DNA of 41,573 nt, from IMG/VR virus record IMGVR_UViG_3300043436_000306, positions 1 through 41,573 of that record. One strand, given 5' to 3'. The position numbers were made by a program, and so were the translations under genes. The DNA comes from a virus. Numbering within the stretch: position 1 is the stretch's first letter; every line of letters begins with the position of its first letter. A model generated the notes under the pieces. That model saw only the letters and a program-made list of their open reading frames with translations, was not told the DNA's origin and ran no database searches. Positions 16,094 through 23,337 of the stretch are shown here, piece by piece.

Positions 16094-18091
16094 TTATGCT
16101 ACAAAAGTCCATCCTGTAGATTTGTATACGTAAAGACCTTCTACTGCATCTGTGCAATAAACCATAAGACCGACAGCAGGGGTAGCAATAAGCAAACGTT
16201 GTGCGTTTGTCATTCGGGGTGGGAGGAATCCTTGTGTTGTACTTAGCACTTCAAGCATTGCAGAATCATCCATAACGTAAGCGTTTCCAGAACTAATTAT
16301 TGCTCTATTAGATAAAATTCCAATACTTTTCAAACCTGCAATAGCACCACCAGCAGCATAAATAGAAGCACCATTTGGATTGCTTGCGTCAGCACCTAAA
16401 TTTGATATTGCTACAATAGGATTAGCAGTAGAGTTAACCAGTAAACCTACCGTTCCATTCCATGGTCCGCCTTGTATATTTACAGCAAATCCACCTGGTG
16501 ACGATTGTCTTACATATACAGTATTAGATAATTCAATATAATTATCATCTCTAACTTTTAATAATTGTGTATTAGAACTATTCTGCACCAAAAGAGATGT
16601 AGTGCCCGATGTAGCTCCTGAACCTTGTACTTGTAAACGTGCTGTCTCTGTTGTTGTTCCAATAAGTAAACTGCCATTTGGTGTTAAACGCATTCTTTCA
16701 GTATATACACCCAAACCACATTCAAAATAAATACAACCCGTTGGATTGCCATATTTAGCACCCAAATGTAGACCACCCGTTGATTGGTTATTTATTATTA
16801 TTCGTGTATCTTGATTTACACCATTTCGCAAACCATAAATTTCAGAATTTCCCGTTGTTGTAAATAACAAATTACCACTGTCTATTGTTAGTTTTTCAGT
16901 TGGTGCACTAGTACCAATACCCACTCTACCACTTGTAGTAGCAAGTAATACATCACCTGTAACTGTCTCAATAGCACGGTGAGTAAATCCAACAGTACCT
17001 GTTAACGTAGGGTTGTAATAAAATCCACGTTGTAAAGTTGTACCTGCTGTAGTATTTACTACTCCGTTAATATTAATATGATTTAATGTTACATTTCCTA
17101 TTGAAGTAGCAATATCAATAGGGATTTCTAATACATTACCTACACTTGTTCCACCTGCACCACCATTTGTAAAACCAGCTGAGTTACCAACTAATCGTAA
17201 GTTTGAGTTAGTAACATTGTTAGGACTAAAACTAGTATTCTGAAAAGTAAAGTTTTGACTACCTGCCCTTAAGGTATCGTTGTTTATCTGAACATAACTT
17301 GCTCCTTGTAATTGTAATTGACCCCAAGCAGAAAACAATAAACCAATACTTCCATCCATATACATATTGCCTGTGCTATAAACACGACTACCTCCAAATA
17401 CATATAAGTCATCACGTACTGTTAAAGCAGCATTTCCTGCACTATTCTGTACTCGTAATGCAGTAGTAGCAGAAGTTGAGCCTTCTCCAAGAATTTCTAA
17501 TTTAGCAGTAGCAATAGTAGTTCCAATGCCTATTTTTCCATCGGGGGCAACTTGTAAACGTGTTGTTAGTCCACCGCCATTCCAAGTAACTAATCGTAAA
17601 CCACCTACTCTATCTGTTCCCGTACCTCCATAATAACCATAAATTGCAGAACAAGTTTGCGAAGGTGGACTATAGGTAGAATTAAAATATCCACCAAATG
17701 CTAAACGACCTATTTCAGTACCATTTGTTAAATTTACACTTCCATTTTTACGATAATTAATTATTTGACCAATAGTAGCAGACGTATCTTGTTCAAGTAA
17801 AAGAAGATTACTAACAGAAGCACTACTATTATAAACGTTTAATGGAGCAAGTGGTGTAACTGTTCCTACTCCTAGTCTTTTGTTTACATTATCCCAGAAT
17901 AATCCAGCGTCACCACCTAATGCAGTATTATCATTAAATTGTACATAACCATTAAGCCCGGCTGGTTTAGCAGAGTTGTTATTAATGTACTCTACAATAG
18001 TATTTAAATGCCCAAACTTTGCTACTTCAAAGTCTTGACTATTACGGATAAACATATCCGGGGATTTTGGTATAAATCTTTCTAAAGCCAT
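16094..18091 (-). CDS. Fibre with AKFGHLN anchor, GIGT modules and FLPPRMT cap (665 aa)
   Basis: Residues 1-36 are the 'type A' anchor (RFIPKSPDMFIRNSQDFEVA, then KFGHLNTIVEYIN), almost identical to the anchor of the 563-aa fibre. The shaft has repeated GIGT-type modules (RLGVGTVTPLAPLNVY; RVGIGTSAPTEKLTI) and two copies of a segment containing GSGxTSxTTSLLVQNSxxxxLxxVRDD. The C-terminus has the cap GFLPPRMTNAQRLLIATPAV, then GLMVYCTD. GIGT modules are typical of trimeric beta-solenoid tail fibres that normally end in an S74 chaperone; here the FLPPRMT cap takes that place. A receptor-binding or decorating fibre is likely. It is preceded by a structured leader at 18107-18151. Confidence 0.85.
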   Translation of the reverse strand: MALERFIPKSPDMFIRNSQDFEVAKFGHLNTIVEYINNNSAKPAGLNGYVQFNDNTALGGDAGLFWDNVNKRLGVGTVTPLAPLNVYNSSASVSNLLLLEQDTSATIGQIINYRKNGSVNLTNGTEIGRLAFGGYFNSTYSPPSQTCSAIYGYYGGTGTDRVGGLRLVTWNGGGLTTRLQVAPDGKIGIGTTIATAKLEILGEGSTSATTALRVQNSAGNAALTVRDDLYVFGGSRVYSTGNMYMDGSIGLLFSAWGQLQLQGASYVQINNDTLRAGSQNFTFQNTSFSPNNVTNSNLRLVGNSAGFTNGGAGGTSVGNVLEIPIDIATSIGNVTLNHININGVVNTTAGTTLQRGFYYNPTLTGTVGFTHRAIETVTGDVLLATTSGRVGIGTSAPTEKLTIDSGNLLFTTTGNSEIYGLRNGVNQDTRIIINNQSTGGLHLGAKYGNPTGCIYFECGLGVYTERMRLTPNGSLLIGTTTETARLQVQGSGATSGTTSLLVQNSSNTQLLKVRDDNYIELSNTVYVRQSSPGGFAVNIQGGPWNGTVGLLVNSTANPIVAISNLGADASNPNGASIYAAGGAIAGLKSIGILSNRAIISSGNAYVMDDSAMLEVLSTTQGFLPPRMTNAQRLLIATPAVGLMVYCTDAVEGLYVYKSTGWTFVA

Positions 18092-18106
18092 TATCTTGTT
18101 ATTTGT

Positions 18107-18151
18107 ACCCGGTAAGAGTTACGAGCTCTATTTGCAGGCGTACCACCGGGT
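18107..18151 (-). promoter_or_regulatory. Structured leader RNA with tRNA anticodon-arm-like hairpin
   Basis: Minus strand: outer stem ACCCGGT/ACCGGGT (7 bp, 18145-18151 with 18107-18113), enclosing AGAG-CTCGTAA-CTCT. The inner loop has exactly 7 nt with T in second place and CGT where an anticodon would be. No U-tract follows, so it is not a standard terminator. It sits 15 nt before the 665-aa fibre start. It lacks a full tRNA layout. Confidence 0.5.
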
Positions 18152-18161
18152 TAGTAAAAAA

Positions 18162-18536
18162 TTACTCAGCAGATTCAGCTGGAGCTACATAAGGAGTAAC
18201 ATCCACTTCTTCTACACTACCGGGGTAAATTGCTTCCAACTGGGCTTCTACTGTATCTACTAAAAGAGCTTCAGCAGTCTTAGTGCTGTAATCTTCTACA
18301 GATAAAGAAAGACCATACATTGCTGGGTTAAAATCAGCAATACCTGATACAGCGGCTTTACCAGATTCAAATGCTTCTACACTAGTGTATACAGCGTTAA
18401 CAATTTGAGCATTCATGCTACCTTCTTTGGTAGTGAATACTTGAGCTAATCCTTCAGTAATAACTACTAAAGAACCAGAGGCTAAAGTTGCACCGGTATT
18501 TAAGTTTACGGGGGCATTAATTTTTAGAGCTTTCAT
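18162..18536 (-). CDS. Small fibre-associated protein (124 aa)
   Basis: Sits between two type A fibres (417 aa upstream, 665 aa downstream), 34 nt after the former. Residues 1-35 are beta strands (LKINAPVNLNTGATLA, then GSLVVITEG). The middle carries VYTSVEAFESGKAAVSG, a segment similar in layout to SYFKSEEDWVAGKS of the 103-aa gene. The C-terminal third is helical and acidic, ending PGSVEEVDVTPYVAPAESAE. The protein is of the kind found repeatedly next to fibre genes in Bacteroidota phages. A chaperone or linker that binds a fibre is the likely role, inferred from context only. No start ambiguity; the leader is A/U-rich. Confidence 0.75.
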   Translation of the reverse strand: MKALKINAPVNLNTGATLASGSLVVITEGLAQVFTTKEGSMNAQIVNAVYTSVEAFESGKAAVSGIADFNPAMYGLSLSVEDYSTKTAEALLVDTVEAQLEAIYPGSVEEVDVTPYVAPAESAE

Positions 18537-18570
18537 GTTGTAAATATATTTATTTTTTTGTTTTAATTGA

Positions 18571-19824
18571 TTATAATGTTACCCATGCACCATTGTAAAA
18601 ACAAGGTCTATTAAGATCGGTATCAAATATTTGAAGACCAATAGCTGGACTTGCAATTAAGTTCTTTTGTGCTGTTGTCATTCTTGGTGGTAGGAAGCCT
18701 TTTAGATAAGTAGCATCAGACCTAACTTCTAACAATGCACTTACATCAGCAGCATCCGTAGTAGGTACGTTATGACCTACAATCAATGTACTCGCCCGTG
18801 ATGCACCTGTATCTTTTACGATTATTTTAGGCTGTGCATTAATCATTATCTGATTAGATACAGCAGCAGAATAAAAACCAATACCTAAACCTAATGATTG
18901 TTCTATGTATGTATTTGATGGACTGCCCAAAAATGAAATTTTATCGTATTCAATTTGTATTCTACCTTGAAAATTAGCGTTCAAATCATCTTTTACTTGA
19001 AACGCAGTATTACCTGCACTATTCTGCACTAATAAAGAAATAGTAGCTGAGGTAGATCCACTGCCTTTGATGCCAACAATAGCCGCCATATCCGCAGTGT
19101 TGTTAAATGATACGTTACCATTGGTTTGGAAAACGTGTTTTGTCAATCCATTAACGTCTAAAGAAAGCAATGGTAATGTACTACCTATTGTATTTATTAT
19201 ATTACCTGCGTGTATATTATATGCAGTGGTTGGGCTAATAGCATCGTCAATATAACTACCTGCACCATGACCCGATATATTTACTTTTAAGTTTCCATAT
19301 TGTGTTAAAACAAATTGATAAGAACCAAAACCACTACTTTCCGCAACACTCATAGAATATTTACCTCTACGTGTAGTTCCATCTCCATTATACGTTAATG
19401 CTTGTCTAAACAATGTTGCTGTTGCACCATTTCTGCGACCAACGTAGTCACCTTGATAAACACCTGTCCCATTGGGCATATTTACACCTGCGTTGTCTTG
19501 TATAAATATGTTATTAATTCCACCGCTATATTTACTTTGGTAAACATCACCACTTTCAATAAATGTTAACGTAGGTAACAGATTTGTTCCATCTTGATAC
19601 GTGCGAATTGCACCCACAGCAGTAGTAGATCCAGAAGGATTAGCTGAAAAATCAATATAACCCGGTGTATTATTAATACCGGCAATCTTTATATCAGTTA
19701 AAGCATATGTACCATTTAAATAATCTACAATAGTATTCAAATGACCAAACTGGGCCAGTTTCATATCACTATCTTTAGTGATATAAGGATCTGGTGATAA
19801 AGGGATAAATCTTTCTAAAGGCAT
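18571..19824 (-). CDS. Fibre with AKFGHLN-type anchor and FLPPRMT cap (417 aa)
   Basis: Type A anchor at 1-37 (RFIPLSPDPYITKDSDMKLA, then QFGHLNTIVDYLN), so Ala-Lys is replaced by Ala-Gln in this copy. A segment at about 50-90 (IDFSANPSGSTTAVGAIRTY, then DGTNLL) is also present in the 186-aa gene next to it. One SLLVQNSAGNTAFQVKDD module lies at about 280, as in the 665- and 563-aa fibres. The C-terminus has LKGFLPPRMTTAQKNLIASP, then GLQIFDTD and YNGAWVTL. It is shorter than its relatives, with only one or two GIGT-like shaft modules. Role: receptor-binding or decorating fibre, inferred. Confidence 0.85.
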   Translation of the reverse strand: MPLERFIPLSPDPYITKDSDMKLAQFGHLNTIVDYLNGTYALTDIKIAGINNTPGYIDFSANPSGSTTAVGAIRTYQDGTNLLPTLTFIESGDVYQSKYSGGINNIFIQDNAGVNMPNGTGVYQGDYVGRRNGATATLFRQALTYNGDGTTRRGKYSMSVAESSGFGSYQFVLTQYGNLKVNISGHGAGSYIDDAISPTTAYNIHAGNIINTIGSTLPLLSLDVNGLTKHVFQTNGNVSFNNTADMAAIVGIKGSGSTSATISLLVQNSAGNTAFQVKDDLNANFQGRIQIEYDKISFLGSPSNTYIEQSLGLGIGFYSAAVSNQIMINAQPKIIVKDTGASRASTLIVGHNVPTTDAADVSALLEVRSDATYLKGFLPPRMTTAQKNLIASPAIGLQIFDTDLNRPCFYNGAWVTL

Positions 19825-19841
19825 GATTATTTAATTTAAAT

Positions 19842-20402
19842 TTATGGTACATACTTTATAGCATTTCCTGCAGCAGGATCATACCATAAAGAACCTGAAG
19901 GTAATCCGGCAGAACTATTTGGTAAACTGGTAATACCCAATTTTAAAATATTTACTAGACCATCCTCTCTAAATGTTACAACATCACTTAAATTAATACC
20001 ATCTACATAGGTTCTAATACCACCTACAATAGTAGTACTACCAACTGGATTAGAGGCAAAGTTTAAGTTTACTTGCTGAGATGAAGGAACTCTAGTGATA
20101 TTAAAACGGTTAGTTGCACTACCATCTTCAATATCCAAATACATTGCACTAATATCATCTGTAGTAATGCGTAATGGACTTGTAAACTGAGCTGAATTAA
20201 TAGATAATTTAAGACTAGTTAAATTACCATATGCATCCATTATTGGTGTAAGAGTTGCAGTTAACGGACCAGTTGTTGCTAGTTTTAAACTATCTGCTAG
20301 ATAATCAACAATAGTATTAATGTGACCAAATTTGGCCAATGACATATCAGCGTCAGTGTTTAAATATGGATCAGGAGATAAGGGGACAAATTTGTTTATC
20401 AT
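19842..20402 (-). CDS. Minimal fibre or anchor protein (186 aa)
   Basis: Type A anchor (KFVPLSPDPYLNTDADMSLA, then KFGHINTIVDYLADSL), very close to the anchor of the 680-aa fibre. It continues with GPLTATLTPIMDAYGN, the LRITTDDISAMYLDIEDGS module, the shared NFASNPVGSTTIVGGIRTY segment and a short unique end, AGLPSGSLWYDPAAGNAIKY. That end is a compact cap seen on many phage fibres. No repeat array is present, so it is either a short fibre or a connector that docks to the same place as the longer ones. It lies 10 nt after the 333-aa gene and 17 nt before the 417-aa fibre. Confidence 0.8.
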   Translation of the reverse strand: MINKFVPLSPDPYLNTDADMSLAKFGHINTIVDYLADSLKLATTGPLTATLTPIMDAYGNLTSLKLSINSAQFTSPLRITTDDISAMYLDIEDGSATNRFNITRVPSSQQVNLNFASNPVGSTTIVGGIRTYVDGINLSDVVTFREDGLVNILKLGITSLPNSSAGLPSGSLWYDPAAGNAIKYVP

Positions 20403-20412
20403 TTTATTTATA

Positions 20413-21414
20413 TTATACAGGGTTTGAGATATCTTGTAACATCTGAACTCTAGCTGCTACACGGTAATTAGAAGAATAACTAGGTCTAAACCTAATAGTA
20501 ATTGAGTTAGGATACAATGTTGAAGTTGCATATAATACTACTGAAGAGTTTAATGAGGCATCACCCGCTTTTGCAATAGGATCACTCTCTACACTAAAGA
20601 TAACTCCACCAGCACTATTTACACGGTTAACCATTACTGTATCTTCACCAGTGATTACTCTGTTGTTTACTAAATCAATAGCAACCCAGTTTACATTTAA
20701 TGACCAAGCCATAGGAACGGGTGCACCAGTAACAGGATTACGATCATGCAACATAGTTAAATCTTTTCCTAAATCAGGAATATTAGCCATATCACCATTT
20801 GTTTGTAATTTAGCAGGTACGCTATTTGTTGCAATACCTTCATAGAATACGGTAATAACAGAATGTTGAACAGCTTTTAATAATCCAATTGCTTCATAAA
20901 AACGTGAGTTTCTTACTTGCTCACCTTCATGTACTGGCCAAGCAAATCCACCAGAAAAGATTGCAGTAGTAGGAGCTTGAGCATCACCATCACTAGAATC
21001 TGTACCAATGTAGTATGTTTGGCAGTTAAGAATAGTACTATGCCTATTTAAATCATTAAGCATAATACCATTTTCACCAAATGCAAAATGATAATTACCT
21101 TTTAACTGATTATAACTACCACCTAGAAATGATGTAAAAGCACTTGATTTGTTTGAGTAACCAAATACAAATGAATTTGCACCATCACATTCATTATATG
21201 CTCCAACTACTGTACTTGCTTCTCCATTAGCAACGTTATTAAATCCACCCATTACTGAGGCGTAACTAGCACCAGCTTTATTATCACCACCACCAATTAA
21301 GATAGAAGCATAACCGCTAGCAACCATATCTGCAGCTGTTTTAACAAAGTTAAAGTCTACTGCATAATTACCGCGAGCATTTCCTTTATTAGGAGTAAGT
21401 ACATAATTTCCCAT
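20413..21414 (-). CDS. Fibre/adhesin with YadA-like repeats and beta cap, type B anchor (333 aa)
   Basis: Type B N-terminus (NKGNARGNYAVDFNFVKT, then ADMVASGYASILIGGGDN). About 40-125 are five to six SxxxGGxxN-x-A-x-G repeats (SVMGGFNNVANGEASTVVGA). A linker with YYIGTDSSDGDAQAPTTAIF follows. The C-terminal cap of about 150 aa contains MAWSLNVNWVAIDLVNNRVI, ITGEDTVMVNRVN and IAKAGDASLNSS. The cap aligns with the cap of the 313-aa neighbour (N-x-x-W-x-V, then KAGDxS) and, less well, with those at 1805, 3277 and 22362. The gene overlaps nothing and is 1 nt from the 313-aa gene. Role inferred: short receptor-binding or decorating fibre. Confidence 0.85.
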   Translation of the reverse strand: MGNYVLTPNKGNARGNYAVDFNFVKTAADMVASGYASILIGGGDNKAGASYASVMGGFNNVANGEASTVVGAYNECDGANSFVFGYSNKSSAFTSFLGGSYNQLKGNYHFAFGENGIMLNDLNRHSTILNCQTYYIGTDSSDGDAQAPTTAIFSGGFAWPVHEGEQVRNSRFYEAIGLLKAVQHSVITVFYEGIATNSVPAKLQTNGDMANIPDLGKDLTMLHDRNPVTGAPVPMAWSLNVNWVAIDLVNNRVITGEDTVMVNRVNSAGGVIFSVESDPIAKAGDASLNSSVVLYATSTLYPNSITIRFRPSYSSNYRVAARVQMLQDISNPV

Positions 21415-21415
21415 A

Positions 21416-22357
21416 TTAGTTAGATTTTAATTCTGTAATAGTAAGTTTTGCAGATCCACGGAAGATAGTAGTACCAAGTGAAGAACCACCAGTAGGAATC
21501 ATAGTTACAGACATATCATTGGCTGTATTGTAAGCAGCATTCCAAACAGAAGTCATAGAAAAATCTCCAGCTTTACTAATGTTAGTTGAAGTAACTAATC
21601 TTACAACTCCACCTACTTTATGTACAACTACTAAATCTTTACCTACAACTACTTGACTAGTAGTCTGGTTAATCAACATCCACTCAGATACAACCTGCCA
21701 TACTTTGTTAGCTGAATTAATAATTAATTCATTAGTTACTGCTGGAGGTAAACCATCCAATGTATATTGAATTGAACTAAATGCACCGGCTGATTGAGAT
21801 ACTTCACGGAATACCAATAACTCACTTACTTGGAAAGTACCACCACCACCATATTGAGAACGGGGGTTAGTAATTAATTGACCAGGCAAATATGATAATC
21901 CACCAGCACCACCAATAATAGTAGAATAAGGAGCTGTGCTAAATGTTGCAGAACCTACAGAGTTAATAATGGCACTACTGATAGCAGCAGTTGTATTACC
22001 ATTACCAATTGCAATAGATGCTTGGGCATTTGCATTATTTTCTAATCCAATTGCTGCAGAACCTTGAGCAGTTGCTTCATTACCAGCACCTAATGCTAAT
22101 GATGATTCACCACTAGCAATGTTACCAGCACCACCTGTAACGGCATAAGTACCGGTACTAGTATTACCATATCCACCCATTACGGCAGCATATAATCCAT
22201 TGGCAGTGTTATTAGCACCACCTACAATCATAGAACCTCTTCCAGATGCAACTTGATATGGAGTTGTACGGGTTAATTGTAAATCAATTGAATCAGCACC
22301 TCTGGCAGCACCATTCTTTACACTACCATCACCAATTTGTAATGAAAAATTTGACAT
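21416..22357 (-). CDS. Fibre/adhesin with YadA-like repeats and beta cap, type B anchor (313 aa)
   Basis: Type B N-terminus (GSVKNGAARGADSIDLQLTR, then TTPYQVASGRGSMIVGG). About 45-145 are YadA-like repeats (NNTANGLYAAVMGGYGNTST; SLALGAGNEATAQGSAAIG). A neck follows at about 160-190, and then a cap of about 120 residues (NKVWQVVSEWMLINQTTSQV, then VGKDLVVVHKVGG and ISKAGDFSMTS) that matches the 333-aa fibre. The gene is separated from the 192-aa gene by 4 nt, so the three neighbours (192, 313, 333 aa) are probably translated in sequence. Same class of role as its relatives; receptor unknown. Confidence 0.85.
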   Translation of the reverse strand: MSNFSLQIGDGSVKNGAARGADSIDLQLTRTTPYQVASGRGSMIVGGANNTANGLYAAVMGGYGNTSTGTYAVTGGAGNIASGESSLALGAGNEATAQGSAAIGLENNANAQASIAIGNGNTTAAISSAIINSVGSATFSTAPYSTIIGGAGGLSYLPGQLITNPRSQYGGGGTFQVSELLVFREVSQSAGAFSSIQYTLDGLPPAVTNELIINSANKVWQVVSEWMLINQTTSQVVVGKDLVVVHKVGGVVRLVTSTNISKAGDFSMTSVWNAAYNTANDMSVTMIPTGGSSLGTTIFRGSAKLTITELKSN

Positions 22358-22361
22358 GATA

Positions 22362-22940
22362 TTAGAAAGTTAATTCAGTGAAATATACATCCGCCCTCAA
22401 TTTAAAGCCTGTTCCACTAGCAGTGCTAGGAGCTTGAAACTGAATACGGAAATCTTGAGATGCACCAGCAGTAAATAATACCTGAGAAGTTTCCATACTT
22501 GCATCAGCTACAGTTACTGCTCCGTTAATACCTACTACAGAAGCAGTACCATTTACACGTTTGAACAATACAGTATACTTACCTAAGAAAGAATCTCCTA
22601 ATGCTACGGTGCCACCAGCTGTAGAGCATACAGCGGTAAAGTCTACATTAACAGACCAAGCACAGTTATTACTAACAGGTACTAAGTAGTTAGTAGCTCC
22701 TACTAAGAAAGAGGTTGCAGGAATTGATAACAAAACTGGATCAGTTTCTCTAAACAATTCTGCAGTAGCACCACTACCTAAGCTAATAGTACGTAACATT
22801 TTTTCTTCTACGTGCTCATTGATATAATCAACAATCCGGTTTAAGTGACCAAAACGTGCTTGAGTACTATCAGCAGCAGTTTTACCTACACCAGTAACCC
22901 ATCTATCAGGGTTTAACACAACAAATTTTCCAATTGCCAT
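22362..22940 (-). CDS. Hybrid mini-fibre: AKFGHLN-type anchor fused directly to beta cap (192 aa)
   Basis: Residues 1-42 are a diverged type A anchor (KFVVLNPDRWVTGVGKTAAD, then ARFGHLNRIVDYINEHV). Residues about 60-192 are the beta-sandwich cap seen on type B fibres: NNCAWSVNVDFTAVCSTAGG, LGDSFLGKYTVLFKRV and FTAGASQDFRIQFQAPSTAS. No repeat region is present, so the anchor is joined to a cap that elsewhere follows YadA-like repeats. This is the clearest single example of module exchange in the array. It could act as a short receptor-binding or decoration protein. It is 4 nt upstream of the 313-aa gene in the direction of transcription. Confidence 0.85.
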   Translation of the reverse strand: MAIGKFVVLNPDRWVTGVGKTAADSTQARFGHLNRIVDYINEHVEEKMLRTISLGSGATAELFRETDPVLLSIPATSFLVGATNYLVPVSNNCAWSVNVDFTAVCSTAGGTVALGDSFLGKYTVLFKRVNGTASVVGINGAVTVADASMETSQVLFTAGASQDFRIQFQAPSTASGTGFKLRADVYFTELTF

Positions 22941-22975
22941 TTTATTTATCTATTATAATATACTAAATATATTCC

Positions 22976-23302
22976 TTATGCCCAAGGCAAAGGTGTGTTT
23001 TGTGGCACTACTGGAGGATTTTTTTGTGACTCAATCTGGCCATCAATACAAGCAGTAATAGAAAGAATACCATTCTCTCCTAACTCTTCTTTAATCCACT
23101 CAGTAACAATTTCTGGGGTTAATTCTGCGTAAGGAATAAACTCTTGTCCTTCTTTTACAGTAAACATCTGGCTACCATTTACAGAGGCTGAAAATTCACC
23201 ATCTACTCCGGTAACATCAAACATAGCAGTTACTACGTAATCTTGTAATCCATCTACAGTCTTTGTGTAGAGATTAGTAATTGTCCAATTATAAGTTGTC
23301 AT
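22976..23302 (-). CDS. DUF7936-like phage protein downstream of repeat fibre (108 aa)
   Basis: A short beta-rich protein: YNWTITNLYTKTVDGLQDYV followed by TAMFDVTGVDGEFSASVNGS, then FIPYAELTPEIVTEWIKEEL, a helix, and a C-terminal tail with IDGQIESQKNPP and LPWA. Proteins with the WTIxxLYxxxxDGLxDYVxxxxFxVxG start and LTxExVxxWI helix are common beside fibre genes and match the phage DUF7936 pattern as I remember it; no function is known. It follows the 680-aa repeat fibre by 35 nt, like the other small genes that follow fibres. Likely assembly partner or accessory virion protein (inference). Confidence 0.75.
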   Translation of the reverse strand: MTTYNWTITNLYTKTVDGLQDYVVTAMFDVTGVDGEFSASVNGSQMFTVKEGQEFIPYAELTPEIVTEWIKEELGENGILSITACIDGQIESQKNPPVVPQNTPLPWA

Positions 23303-23337
23303 AATTTTATATTTTATATTGTTTTTGTTTTTATTTA

